This document shows, piece by piece, positions 22,435 through 31,260 of a stretch of DNA of 34,261 nt. This DNA is from Micromonospora parastrephiae (GTDB taxonomy: Bacteria > Actinomycetota > Actinomycetes > Mycobacteriales > Micromonosporaceae): NCBI RefSeq assembly GCF_016802865.1, contig NZ_JAEVHM010000045.1:1-34261 (forward strand), written 5' to 3'. Made by a program: the position numbers and the translations under genes. A model generated the notes under the pieces. It had not been told where the DNA came from, ran no database searches, and worked only from the letters and a program-made list of their open reading frames with translations. Positions within the stretch are counted from its first letter, which is position 1, and each line of letters opens with the position of its first letter.

Positions 22435-23655
22435 TCAGGCCGGCTGGTCGCTACCCGTACGGGCACGCGCGGCCTCGGTGCGGGCGATCAGGTCGTCGGT
22501 GAAGAAGTCCTGCCAGGTGTACATACCGGCGATCAGTCCGAAGAACCTGTCGACCTGCTCCTGGTCGCCCTCGATCACCCGCAGCACGTCGAGCAGCTCG
22601 GGCATGGGCTCCAGGCGGGCCGCCTGGAGGTTGAAGTAGTACTCGGGCATGGCGTCCTCGTCGCGCCGGGCACCGTATTGGCTGAGGGCGGCGTCGAGCG
22701 GGCCGTCCCCCGACAGGGCCGGGATCAGATGCTCGGCGAGCAGGTCGGCGTGGCGGACGGCGTCGCTGATGCCGAACGCGCCCACGGGATCCTTGTGGAA
22801 TCCGGCGTCACCGACGAGCGCCCAGCCCGGGCCGGTGGCCTGCCGGAAGAAGTTCGGCAGCCGGCCCGTCCCGACGAACCGCTCCTCGCGACGACCGTCG
22901 CGCAGCCGCTCGGCCAGCGCCGGTGCGGCCACCTCCAGCGCCTTCCAGTAGTTGCCCTCGACGTCCTTGCGGACGTCCTCGAACTCCTCACGCGGCCACT
23001 GGATGCCGACCATGACCTGGCCGTCGTTGGTGGGCACGACCCCGACCGCGCGCCGCTGGTTGACGTAGACCTCGTAGTCGGCGGGCACCCCACTCCAGTA
23101 CGTGTAGTACAGACAGCAGAGGGTGGGCACCTCCTCGTACATCGGCGCCTCGACGCTGCGCGCCACCGCGGAGTCGATGCCGTCGGCGCCGATCACCACG
23201 CGGGCGCGCTCGGTGAAGGGCGTGCCCCGGTCGCTGTTGCCGGTCACGCCGACCACCCGGCCGTCCTCCCAGAGCAGCCCGTTGACGTTGACCCCCTCCC
23301 GCACCTCGGCGCCCGCCGCGCCGGCGGCCCGGACCAACATCGTGTCGAGCACGTAACGGCGGGGCCCGTACGCGGCGCGGATTCCGTCGATCGGTGGCGC
23401 GCAGCCGGTGACCGAGACGCCGGACAGGGTCCAGCGGGCCACCTCCAGCGGCGGGCAATTGGTCTGGCGCAGGTCGTCGAGGAGGCCCCAGCGGGCCAGC
23501 CGGGCGATGGTGGGCTGGTGGACGTAGTGCGTCGACATGGTGTCGCTCGGAAAGGTGGCGCGATCGAGCAGCAGCACGCGGTGGCCGGCCCGGGCGAGGA
23601 GCATGGCCGTGGTGGATCCGGCGCAACGGGCGCCGACCACGATCGCGTCGTACAT
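22435..23655 (-). CDS. FAD-dependent oxidoreductase/monooxygenase (PHBH-like), copy 2
   Basis: 406-residue paralogue of the 19779-21023 protein. FAD motifs are AIVVGARCAGSTTAMLLARAGHRVLLLDR, VVIGADGIDSAVARSVE and GPGWALVGDAGFHKDPVGAFGISDA. Where copy 1 reads DPLTGQGIS, this reads DPVGAFGIS, a change next to the flavin that may alter substrate choice. The role is probably hydroxylation or epoxidation; the target is unknown. AGGAGG lies 8 nt before the ATG. It is 51 nt downstream of the nitroreductase gene, so the two likely form an operon. Confidence 0.88.
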   Translation of the reverse strand: MYDAIVVGARCAGSTTAMLLARAGHRVLLLDRATFPSDTMSTHYVHQPTIARLARWGLLDDLRQTNCPPLEVARWTLSGVSVTGCAPPIDGIRAAYGPRRYVLDTMLVRAAGAAGAEVREGVNVNGLLWEDGRVVGVTGNSDRGTPFTERARVVIGADGIDSAVARSVEAPMYEEVPTLCCLYYTYWSGVPADYEVYVNQRRAVGVVPTNDGQVMVGIQWPREEFEDVRKDVEGNYWKALEVAAPALAERLRDGRREERFVGTGRLPNFFRQATGPGWALVGDAGFHKDPVGAFGISDAVRHADLLAEHLIPALSGDGPLDAALSQYGARRDEDAMPEYYFNLQAARLEPMPELLDVLRVIEGDQEQVDRFFGLIAGMYTWQDFFTDDLIARTEAARARTGSDQPA

Positions 23656-23706
23656 GGGTGGTCCTCCTGCCGATGAGCGGGGGTGGGTCGGATCGGATGT
23701 CCGGTT

Positions 23707-24795
23707 TCAGCGCAGAACGGCAGCGACCGGCCGGCGGGGGCTGGCCGCCGCCGGCCTCGTGGGGTATCCGATGCGGAAGGTGACGAGCGCCTGGGCGGCC
23801 GGGTCACCGACCAGGTCGGCGAGGATCCGCCCGAACTGCGGGGGCGCCCCGGTCTGCCGCTCACGGTCGGCCCGCACGGTGAGCATGTTGAGGTGCCCGA
23901 CGGCCAGCCCTCGCGAGGTCGCGAAGAGGTGGATGCGCTGCAGCAGCCGTCCACCGGTGATCCGGTCGACGACGTCACCGGCGTCGGGCACGGTGACGAT
24001 GGCGAACGCCGCCGCCGTGGGTACGTGCACCTTTCGCGTCTGGCGCAGCCAGAAACGGTCGGCCATCCGGCGTGAGGGTGCGGGCAGCCACCCACTGATG
24101 CGGGCCACCAGCGGGTGCATGCCCTGCGTCGCCGTGGTCATCCCGTCGGCGTGGCGGCGCACCTCGGCGTCGCTGCCGCGAAACCAGGCGTGTCCGGCGC
24201 GGGACTGCTCCTCGTCCTGGATGATCTCCTCGGTCGCCGCCACCAGCGCGGTGCCGATACGGCGCCGCTCCTGGGCCGTGGTGAACCAGCGGATCCCGGC
24301 ACGGGGCAGGTCGACGGCGCCCAGGCTGCTGATCTCGGCGATCAGCTCGTCGGACAGCGCCTCGCTCCGGAACGGCCCCCGGTTGGTGTGCCGGGCGGGT
24401 ATCGCCAGGTACAGCTCGGAGACGTCCGGTGTCCCCGGGTGCAGCAGCATGGTCGCGGCGTGCTCGGGTCGGTCCGGGTCCGGACGAAGGTGGATCTCGG
24501 GCGACCAGCCGCTGGCCCGTGCCGCCAACGACATGTTCTCCAGGGCGCAACCGAGACCGACGTTCAGCTCGCGGTCGAGCGGATCGAGCGCGCCCTGGCG
24601 TCGGGTGAGGTCGGCGAAGAGGTCGATCCGATCGGGGGCCACTCGGAAGGTCCAGGGTTGGACGTTGCGCGCGTTCGCCGCGAGGATCGCCGCCGCGACC
24701 AGCACGGCCGGTCCCTGCTCGTCGCGCCAGGTCTGCCATGGCGTGAACGCGGAGCCCCGTTCAGGCTGCGCCGGATTGAGCGCCGTGAGATCCAT
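23707..24795 (-). CDS. Acg-type FMN-binding nitroreductase-fold protein
   Basis: 362 residues of the nitroreductase superfamily, in the long double-domain form known from actinobacterial Acg proteins. N-terminal ILAANARNVQPWTFRVAPDRIDLFAD is the family's NxQPW motif. The ENMSLAARASGW and RHTNRGPF segments follow. Acg proteins bind FMN and are linked to redox stress in mycobacteria. In a biosynthetic cluster a member could instead act as an FMN-dependent dehydrogenase, for example to desaturate or aromatise the acyl chain. The latter is inference. The ATG at 24795 has only a weak ribosome site. Confidence 0.8.
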   Translation of the reverse strand: MDLTALNPAQPERGSAFTPWQTWRDEQGPAVLVAAAILAANARNVQPWTFRVAPDRIDLFADLTRRQGALDPLDRELNVGLGCALENMSLAARASGWSPEIHLRPDPDRPEHAATMLLHPGTPDVSELYLAIPARHTNRGPFRSEALSDELIAEISSLGAVDLPRAGIRWFTTAQERRRIGTALVAATEEIIQDEEQSRAGHAWFRGSDAEVRRHADGMTTATQGMHPLVARISGWLPAPSRRMADRFWLRQTRKVHVPTAAAFAIVTVPDAGDVVDRITGGRLLQRIHLFATSRGLAVGHLNMLTVRADRERQTGAPPQFGRILADLVGDPAAQALVTFRIGYPTRPAAASPRRPVAAVLR

Positions 24796-24919
24796 GGGAG
24801 CAACACTGCGGCGTCGCGCCGGTCACCGGCAGCGCCCTTCGGGCCGCGAACGTGGGGTACCCGATCGGTCAGCGCGGGTGGCCCTGTCCGGAAGTACGCG
24901 AATCTCCAAGAGTGGGGGA
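24796..24919. promoter_or_regulatory. Divergent promoter region, nitroreductase / P450-2
   Basis: 124 bp between divergent start codons, so promoters for both directions should lie here. No clear operator or -10/-35 pair was identified. The plus-strand side has GTGGGGGA directly before the P450-2 ATG. Confidence 0.45.
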
Positions 24920-26161
24920 ATGACTGACACGGTAACCGACGACACGGATGCGCCGGAACTGCACCTGATGAACTTCTTCGATCCCCGGTCGCGACCCAAT
25001 CCCTATCCGTCGCTGCGGCAGATCCGCGAGGCGTCCCCCTTCATGGCGATGAACGGCAACCTGATGGTGCTCGCCAAGCACCACGACGTCGAGCGTGTGC
25101 TGCGGCATCCCGCGGCCAGCGCCGACCGGAGCCGGTCGAAGATCCTCAGCAGCCAGGCGGTCGAGTCCCGGCGGGAGGTCATGACCTTCCTGGATCCACC
25201 CGATCACACCCGCCTGCGAGGGCTGGTCTCCAAGGCGTTCACGCCGCGCATGGTCACCAACCTGGAGCCCCGGGTCCGCGCGGTGGTGGACGACCTGGTC
25301 AGCGATGTCGCGGCACACGGGTCGCCGGTCGACGTGCCGAGCGTCTTCGCGTATCCCGTCCCGGTGAAGGTGATCTGCGAGCTGCTCGGGGTACCGCCGG
25401 AGGACCACCGGATCTTCGGCCAGTGGTCGACGGTGCTGGGCCGGGCGCTGGATCCGCTGATGGCGGCCAACCGTGACGAGGACGTGGACCGGGAGGATGT
25501 GGAGACGCGCGCCGCGTTCTACCAGTACTTCCGCGACCTCATCGCCAAGGGCGAATGGTCGGAGGAACACCTGCTGCCCCGACTCGTCAAGGCCGAAGCC
25601 GAGGGTGACCGGCTGACCGAGACGGAGCTGCTCGCCACCCTGGCCCTGCTGGTCATGGCCGGCCACGAGACGACGGCCAACCTCATCTCGCACGCGATCC
25701 TGACCCTGCTGCGCCACCCCGAGCAGCTCGCGATGCTGCGCGACGACGTGAGCCTCATCCCGGGCGCGGTGGACGAGATTCTGCGGTACGAGCCGTCGGT
25801 GCAGATGTTGCACCGGATGGCCGGCGCCGAGATGACGTTCGACGAATTCACGGTGCCCGAGGGGATGGACCTGCTGCTGCTCACGGCCGCCGCGAATCGC
25901 GACCCCGACGTGTTCGAGGACCCGGAGCGCTTCGACATCACCCGCGGTGGGGAGAACCGACTCAACCACCTCTCCTTCTCGGCCGGTCCGCACTTCTGCC
26001 TGGGCGCGAACCTGGGCAGGCTCGAAGCCGAGGTGGCGATCGAGGCCTTCGTGACCCGGGTCGTCGATCCGCGGTTGGTCGAGGAGTCGGTGGAGTACCG
26101 CCCGCACGTCATCCTGCGTGGGCCGGAAAGCATGCAGGTGTCCTTCTCGGCGATTCGCTGA
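24920..26161 (+). CDS. Cytochrome P450 (P450-2)
   Basis: 413-residue P450 with all core motifs: DPPDHTRLR, I-helix LLVMAGHETTANL (Glu250-Thr251), ExxR at Glu286/Arg289 and heme loop LSFSAGPHFCLG with Cys360. It is clearly different from P450-1, so a separate oxidation step is likely. The start is ATG at 24920; the open frame extends far upstream through the divergent gene, but that part is antisense coding and not real. It is followed by 166 bp before the first methyltransferase. Confidence 0.92.
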   Translation: MTDTVTDDTDAPELHLMNFFDPRSRPNPYPSLRQIREASPFMAMNGNLMVLAKHHDVERVLRHPAASADRSRSKILSSQAVESRREVMTFLDPPDHTRLRGLVSKAFTPRMVTNLEPRVRAVVDDLVSDVAAHGSPVDVPSVFAYPVPVKVICELLGVPPEDHRIFGQWSTVLGRALDPLMAANRDEDVDREDVETRAAFYQYFRDLIAKGEWSEEHLLPRLVKAEAEGDRLTETELLATLALLVMAGHETTANLISHAILTLLRHPEQLAMLRDDVSLIPGAVDEILRYEPSVQMLHRMAGAEMTFDEFTVPEGMDLLLLTAAANRDPDVFEDPERFDITRGGENRLNHLSFSAGPHFCLGANLGRLEAEVAIEAFVTRVVDPRLVEESVEYRPHVILRGPESMQVSFSAIR

Positions 26162-26327
26162 CCGGCGGGGGCACCGGACCAGCCGATGGCCGGTCCCCAC
26201 GGCCGTACCAGGGGCGGCTCGCCGCGCGGGTCTCGCGTGTCGCCCCTTTACTTCATGTTGGCCTGAACTGTAAGACTGTCCCCAGTCGGCCAATCTCACC
26301 AGGCCCGAAGTCGAGTCGAGGTGTTCC

Positions 26328-26987
26328 ATGGCAATGCTGCGTGACTTCGTGCACCGATCGACGCGGCTGCTCGGCAGCCGCCATCGCGGCGCGGCGGATC
26401 CCAGTGGAATGGGGATGACTGCCGAAACCTACGACCGCCTGAGCGGCCGGATGCTGGCCGGGCTCTACGACCGGGTGGCCCGCGACGTGTGCGCGGTGGC
26501 CAGTGGTCCCGTCCTGGACGTCGGCACCGGGCCCGCGCGGCTGCTCCGGACGGTGGCATCCCGACGGCCCGACCTGCACCTCACGGGGGTGGACGTCTCG
26601 CCGCAGATGGTCGCCGTCGCGCGGCAGCGGGTCACCGAGGCCGGCCTGACCGACCGCGTCACGGTCGACGTCGCCGACGCCACCGCCCTGCCCTACCCGG
26701 ACGGATCGTTCGCGGTGGTGGTCTCCACCCTGAGCCTGCACCACTGGCCGGTCCCGGTCGCGGCGGTCAGCGAGCTGCTGCGGGTGCTGCGACCCGGCGG
26801 GCGCCTGCTCATCTACGACTTCCGGTCGGCGCAGATGGAGCAGGCGGCGCGGCTCGTGAGGGCTGACGCGTCCGCCTCAGCGCGGGTCACGCTCAGCTCC
26901 GTACCCCTGAGTCGGTGGCTTCCCGTGCCGCTCTTCGCCCGGCTGAACGTCGACACCAACCCGGACGGCGCCCCGTCGAACCACTAG
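26328..26987 (+). CDS. Class I SAM-dependent methyltransferase (UbiE-like), MT-1
   Basis: 219 residues. Motif I is VLDVGTGPARLL, followed by LTGVDVSPQMVAVARQR (acidic ribose-binding residue), DATALPYPDGSFAVVVSTLSLHHW and LLRVLRPGGRLLIYDF. This is the complete SAM-binding fold of the Methyltransf_11/UbiE group. The first ~35 residues are basic and may form an amphipathic helix. It would transfer a methyl group to O, N or C of the acyl peptide, or to a small-molecule precursor. GAGGTG lies 4 nt before the ATG. It is followed by 77 bp and a second methyltransferase. Confidence 0.87.
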   Translation: MAMLRDFVHRSTRLLGSRHRGAADPSGMGMTAETYDRLSGRMLAGLYDRVARDVCAVASGPVLDVGTGPARLLRTVASRRPDLHLTGVDVSPQMVAVARQRVTEAGLTDRVTVDVADATALPYPDGSFAVVVSTLSLHHWPVPVAAVSELLRVLRPGGRLLIYDFRSAQMEQAARLVRADASASARVTLSSVPLSRWLPVPLFARLNVDTNPDGAPSNH

Positions 26988-27064
26988 GTGACCTGTCGGC
27001 TACCCCTGCCGACCCGGTTATCCGCGTCTGGCTCCCATCCCTGACCGAAAGTTGAATATCGCCC

Positions 27065-27847
27065 ATGACTGAGCACAGTGAATTCGGACCGGAATCGTAC
27101 GGCGAGCGCCTCGCGGAAATCTACGACGACTGGGTGGTACAGCTACAGGACGACACCGAGCAGACGGTCACCTTCCTCGCCGACCTGTCCAAGCAGACGG
27201 CCTCCGAGACCGGCGCCGGGGACCTGCTCGAACTCGGCGTGGGCACCGGCCGGGTGGCGCTCCCGCTGGCCGCCAAGGGACTGTCCGTCACCGGCGTCGA
27301 CGCCTCGGTGCAGATGCTGGACCTGCTGGCGGCCAAGCCCGGCGGCCAGCAGATCCAGCGCGTGCTCGGTGACTTCACCGACGTGCGCGTCGACCGGCAG
27401 TTCGGTGTCGTCTACATCGTCTTCAACACCCTCCTGAGCCTGCCCACCCAGGAGGATCAGGTGCGTTGCCTCCGCAACGCGGCCGAACACCTGGTCAGAG
27501 GTGGGGCCCTGGTGGTGCAGGCGTTCGTCCCCGACGTCGCGCGATTCGAGGCCGGCCGCAGCAGCGGCCAGGCGATGGAGGTCGCCCGGAAGGAGAGCAC
27601 CAGCCTGCTGCTGAGCGTCAGCAACCACGACCCGGTGACGCAACGCATGTGGCCGCGGTACGGGCTCAAGGGAGACAGCGGCGTCCAGGAGTACCCCCTG
27701 CAGTTCCGCTATGTCTGGCCCAGCGAGCTGGACCTCATGGCGCGGCTGGCCGGTCTGAAGCCGGAAAGCCGGTGGGGCGGCTGGGAGGGGCAGGAGTTCA
27801 CCGCTGAGTCGCCCTGGCACGTGTCGGTCTACCGCCGGGTCAACTGA
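27065..27847 (+). CDS. Class I SAM-dependent methyltransferase, MT-2
   Basis: 260 residues. Motif I is LLELGVGTGRVALPLAAKGLSVTGVDAS, preceded by an N-terminal helical part (YGERLAEIYDDWVVQLQDDTEQTVTFLADL) typical of small-molecule methyltransferases from biosynthetic clusters. LVRGGALVVQAFVPD is the post-motif III region. It is unrelated in detail to MT-1, so the two likely methylate different positions. The ribosome site is weak (GAAAG). It is 27 nt upstream of the flavin monooxygenase gene and probably co-transcribed with it. Confidence 0.86.
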   Translation: MTEHSEFGPESYGERLAEIYDDWVVQLQDDTEQTVTFLADLSKQTASETGAGDLLELGVGTGRVALPLAAKGLSVTGVDASVQMLDLLAAKPGGQQIQRVLGDFTDVRVDRQFGVVYIVFNTLLSLPTQEDQVRCLRNAAEHLVRGGALVVQAFVPDVARFEAGRSSGQAMEVARKESTSLLLSVSNHDPVTQRMWPRYGLKGDSGVQEYPLQFRYVWPSELDLMARLAGLKPESRWGGWEGQEFTAESPWHVSVYRRVN

Positions 27848-27874
27848 CCCCGCCGACCAGCAGGAGGCGCACCA

Positions 27875-29370
27875 GTGCAGGGCACTCGACCGTCACGGCA
27901 CACCGTCATCGTCGTCGGCGCCGGCTTCGCGGGTCTGGCCGTGGGCATCCAACTGAAGCGGCGCGGCATCGACTCGTTCCTCATCCTCGACAAGGGTGAC
28001 GACCTGGGCGGCACCTGGCGCGACAACGTCTACCCGGGTGCGAGCTGTGACATCCCCTCACACCTCTACTCGTACTCTTTCGCGCCGTACCGCGACGCGT
28101 CGGTGCGCTACCCGGCGCAGCCGCAGATCCTCGACTACCTCCGAAGCTGCGCCGACCGGTACGGGGTACGGGCGCACCTGCGCACCGGCGTGGAGATCGA
28201 GTCCGCGAGCTACGACGACAGCACGTGCACGTGGAGCCTCAGCGCGACCGACGGTACCCGCTTCGAGGCCGACGTGGCGGTCTTCGCCCTCGGGCAGCTG
28301 CACCTGCCCAACGTTCCGACCATCGCGGGGCAGGACCAGTTCTCGGGCGCTCGTTCCACTCGGCGCAGTGGAACCAGCGGGTGGACCTCACCGGGCAACG
28401 GGTCGCGGTCATCGGGAACGGGTCGAGCGCGGCGCAGATCGTGCCCGGCATCGTCGACCAGGTGGCCGAGCTCCACGTGTTCCACCGGTCCGCCGCGTAC
28501 GTCCTGCCGAAGCCCGCGCCGGAGTTCCGGCCGTCGTTACGGTCCGCGCTACGCGTGCTGCCCGGGCTGCACCAGGCTTACCGGTCGATGCTGTTCTGGC
28601 GCTCCGAGCTGGTCCTCTTCTCGGCGCTGCGGCGGCACCGGATCGCCGGGGTGCTCGCCGCCGCGTCCCGGAAGCACCTGCACGACCAGGTGGGCGACCA
28701 GGCCCTGCGCGAAAAGCTGACCCCCGACTACCCCATCGGCTGCAAACGGCTGCTGCTCGCCAGTGACTACTATCCGGCCCTGAGCAGGCCGCACGTCGAC
28801 GTCGTCCGGGATGCGATAACCCGGATAACCGCCGACAGCATCCACACGGCCGACGGGCGGGAACGACGCGTCGACACCATCATCTACGCCACCGGCTTCC
28901 GCAGCACCGAATTCCTGGCCTCCGTCGAGGTGACCGGCGCCGAGGGTGTCCGGCTGCACGACCGGTGGAAGCAGGGGGTGTACGCCTACCTCGGCATGAT
29001 GGTGGACGGCTTTCCGAACATGTTCCTCATGTACGGACCGCACACCAATCTGGGGCACAACTCGGTGGTGCTCGCCCTGGAGTCGCAGGCGGACTACATC
29101 GCCCAGTCGGTGGCGGCGTTGCGGGACCGGGGCGCCGGCGCGTGGGACGTCCGTCCGGAACGGATGGCCGAGTGGCGCCGCCTCGTCGACGGCGCCCTCG
29201 ACGGAATGGTGTGGAGTGACCGGTGCACCAGCTGGTTCAAGGACGCGAGCGGACGCGTCTCCACGAACTGGCCCTACCGGACACCGCGCTACCAGCGGAT
29301 GGTGCGCCGAAGGAACCCCGACGACTTCCGGTTCCGGCCCGTGCGGCGGGCGGTGGAGCCGGCCACATAG
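27875..29370 (+). CDS. Baeyer-Villiger-type flavin monooxygenase, one-base frameshift
   Basis: Class B flavin monooxygenase split over two frames. The first part starts at GTG 27875 (AGGAGG 7 nt upstream). It has VIVVGAGFAGLAVGIQLKRRG (FAD), DLGGTWRDNVYPGASCDIPS and ends near QDQFSG. From 28351 the other frame continues with SFHSAQWNQRVDL, VAVIGNGSSAAQIVPGI (NADPH), TIIYATGF and the C-terminal GPHTNLGHNS. One base is missing between 28348 and 28351. With it restored the protein has about 498 residues, the normal length, and reads the Baeyer-Villiger signature FxGxxxHxxxW. It is either a sequencing error or a recent lesion. The function would be insertion of oxygen next to a ketone, or N- or S-oxidation. 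Confidence 0.87.
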
Positions 29371-29437
29371 GCGGCTGGCCCGCTGCCCGACGGTGACGAC
29401 CATCCAATACCTGACGTCGACCGACGGAGCACGACGA

Positions 29438-29464
29438 TCCCGGGCCGGTTGCTCCGGTCCGGGA
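29438..29464. terminator. Bidirectional terminator hairpin
   Basis: 11-bp inverted repeat with one G-T wobble and a 5-nt loop, between the convergent monooxygenase and M56 peptidase genes. It ends 3 nt before the M56 stop codon. It probably serves both transcripts. Confidence 0.75.
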
Positions 29465-29467
29465 CGG

Positions 29468-30346
29468 TCACCACCCTCCCGGTTGCCGGCAGAACTGCTC
29501 GATGAGCGTGGCCACGGCCACGTCACCGGCCAGTCCGGCGGCGATCAGGAGCGCGCAGGGCACGTGCCGGTACACCGTCTGCCGCCCCTCCTGGTGGGAC
29601 ACCCGCCCCTCCAGTTGCCGTACCCGCGCTTCGAAGATCTCCGCGGTGTGCATGCCGGCCACGGCCGCGTTGAACCGCGGCGCCGAGGCGACCTTCAACA
29701 ACGCGCCGGCGAGCACCTGCCGCCGGGACCGGGACAGCGCCGCCCGGTCGGCGGCCAGTTCCTGGCAGAGCAGGTGGTGCCTGAGCATGCGTCGGCTGCC
29801 GGGCACGTACCACACCAGGGCGGAGAACAGCCCGAGCACCAACCGGTTCAGGGGGTCGAGCCGCTCGGCATGATGCCATTCGTGTCGGAGCACCACGGCA
29901 AGCTCGGCTTCGGTGGCGACGGCGACGAAGCCACTGCTCAACAGCACCCTGGGCCGTAGGAGGCCGTATGTCAGAGCGAACGCGCCGCGGGAGTCGACCT
30001 GCACGATCCGGTCGGTCGGGAGGACGCCGTCACCGGCGCGCAGCAGTTGGGGATCCGGTTCCACCCGGTGGACGGCCACCCACCGGGACAGGGTCACCAT
30101 CCCCATGCACTGACGCGCCAGGGTGAACGCGCAGCGGACGATCCCGGACACCGTCAGCACGATGCCGACGGCGGCGAGGACCTCGACGCCCAACCTCGGC
30201 AGCGCGCTGCCGCCACCGGCACCCTCCAGCTGGAACGAGGCCACCGCCCGGCTCATCTCCGTCACCAGGTAGCCGAGCACGACGAGCACCGTCGTCAACT
30301 GAGCCACGCGTGTCAGCGGGTACCTCCACCGGCCGGACCAGCACAT
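29468..30346 (-). CDS. M56/BlaR1-like membrane zinc metallopeptidase
   Basis: About 292 residues. Membrane segments lie near 8-28 and 48-72, with further ones near 165-180 and at the C-terminus. The zinc motif HEWHH is in VVLRHEWHHAERLDPLNRL, and the third ligand region is CQELAADRAAL. This matches the M56 peptidases that sense signals and cleave BlaI/MecI repressors, but no penicillin-binding sensor domain is attached. ATG at 30346 is chosen because GGGAGG lies 9 nt upstream; the frame also has a TTG at 30385. It is paired with a BlaI-type repressor gene upstream. Confidence 0.86.
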   Translation of the reverse strand: MCWSGRWRYPLTRVAQLTTVLVVLGYLVTEMSRAVASFQLEGAGGGSALPRLGVEVLAAVGIVLTVSGIVRCAFTLARQCMGMVTLSRWVAVHRVEPDPQLLRAGDGVLPTDRIVQVDSRGAFALTYGLLRPRVLLSSGFVAVATEAELAVVLRHEWHHAERLDPLNRLVLGLFSALVWYVPGSRRMLRHHLLCQELAADRAALSRSRRQVLAGALLKVASAPRFNAAVAGMHTAEIFEARVRQLEGRVSHQEGRQTVYRHVPCALLIAAGLAGDVAVATLIEQFCRQPGGW

Positions 30347-30410
30347 TCTCAGCTGCCTCCCTCGTGTGGTCGCCGGTTGTCGCAAGCGGCGGACAGGCCG
30401 CTCGTAGCGC

Positions 30411-30788
30411 TCACCCGCTGGCGTCCTCGTCGCGTATCAGGCGACTCAGGCGGGACCGGATGCCGAGTTCGGCGGAGTACATGTCGACGAAGTGGGCGAC
30501 GGCCATCTCACCGTGGTCGCGGATCACGTCCCGCACCGCGAGTTCCGCCGCGTCGGCCACGACCGGCTGGTAGACGTACGCGCGCCCGTTCATCTCCCGA
30601 ACCAGGATGTCTCGATCGGCGAGCCTGGCCAGCACGGTCATGATGGTCGTGTAGGCGAGCGGTTCGACGCGCGCGCGATTGAGACGCTCCTGCACCTCGC
30701 GCACCGTGAGCGGCCGCGGCGCATCCCACAGCGTCTCCAGCACCTCGGCACCCAGGGTTCCTAGCATCCTGCTCAGCTGGGACGACAT
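30411..30788 (-). CDS. BlaI/MecI-family transcriptional repressor
   Basis: 125-residue winged-helix regulator. The DNA-binding part reads LGAEVLETLWDAPRPLTVREVQERLN, then LAYTTIMTVLARLADRDIL, the family's hallmark recognition helix, and ends in the dimerisation helices typical of BlaI. In known systems the repressor is cleaved by the membrane peptidase whose gene lies next to it, as here. The target may be this operon itself or nearby genes. ATG at 30788 has GGAGG upstream. A CACC-TT-GGTG palindrome at 30813-30822 just before it is a weak operator candidate. Confidence 0.9.
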   Translation of the reverse strand: MSSQLSRMLGTLGAEVLETLWDAPRPLTVREVQERLNRARVEPLAYTTIMTVLARLADRDILVREMNGRAYVYQPVVADAAELAVRDVIRDHGEMAVAHFVDMYSAELGIRSRLSRLIRDEDASG

Positions 30789-30837
30789 GGCACCCCACCT
30801 CCGTCCCGGATACACCTTGGTGACAACGGTAGCGGCT

Positions 30838-31260
30838 TCAGACGGCCTTCGGCATGTCCGCGGCGACCGGATGGCGACGAATCAGCGCCTCCAGGCGCAC
30901 CACACCGAGGACGACGACCCCGAATCCGTACCAGAGCAGGTCGTGCCAGATCTCCTTCGACCGGCCCTGTCCGTGCAGATACATGTCCCACCCGAAACCG
31001 AGGAGCTGGGTGCCGCCGCCCAGCAGCATCAGCAGGCCGGCGAGCCGGAGGCCGGGGCGGGTGAGCAGCCAGGCGCCGAGCGCGGTCAGCATGGCGGCGC
31101 CCAGGTAGATACCGAGGTGGATCCTCCACAGCTCCCGCGGTGGTTCCGGGACGAAGGAGACGTTACGGGCGTGCCAGTAGGTGTCGAAAGCCTGACCAAG
31201 GAGGAACACGACGACACCGGCAAATACGGCGGCACGGCCGAGCGCGGGAACGGTCGGCAC
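30838..31260 (-). CDS. Four-helix membrane protein with His/Trp-rich loops, unknown
   Basis: 140 residues with four predicted membrane helices: VFAGVVVFLLGQAF, GIYLGAAMLTALGAWLL, GLLMLLGGGTQLLGFGW and WYGFGVVVLGVV. Residues suited to metal or heme contact lie at the ends of the helices (DTYWHAR, RIHLG, WDMYLHG, EIWHDLL). No family recognised with confidence. The GTG start at 31260 has GGGAG 7 nt upstream. It lies directly upstream of the BlaI-M56 pair on the same strand (49 nt gap) and could belong to the same transcript, divergent from a larger membrane protein. Confidence 0.75.
   Translation of the reverse strand: MPTVPALGRAAVFAGVVVFLLGQAFDTYWHARNVSFVPEPPRELWRIHLGIYLGAAMLTALGAWLLTRPGLRLAGLLMLLGGGTQLLGFGWDMYLHGQGRSKEIWHDLLWYGFGVVVLGVVRLEALIRRHPVAADMPKAV

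Noticed and set aside
23537..24919. N-terminal extension of P450-2 across the nitroreductase
   Set aside because: The in-frame upstream sequence is antisense to the nitroreductase gene, and P450 homology starts at the ATG at 24920.
26162..26327. Imperfect inverted repeats after P450-2 as a terminator
   Set aside because: Arms contain gaps or a long loop (AGGGGCG / CGCCCCT with ~25 nt between them); not convincing enough to list.
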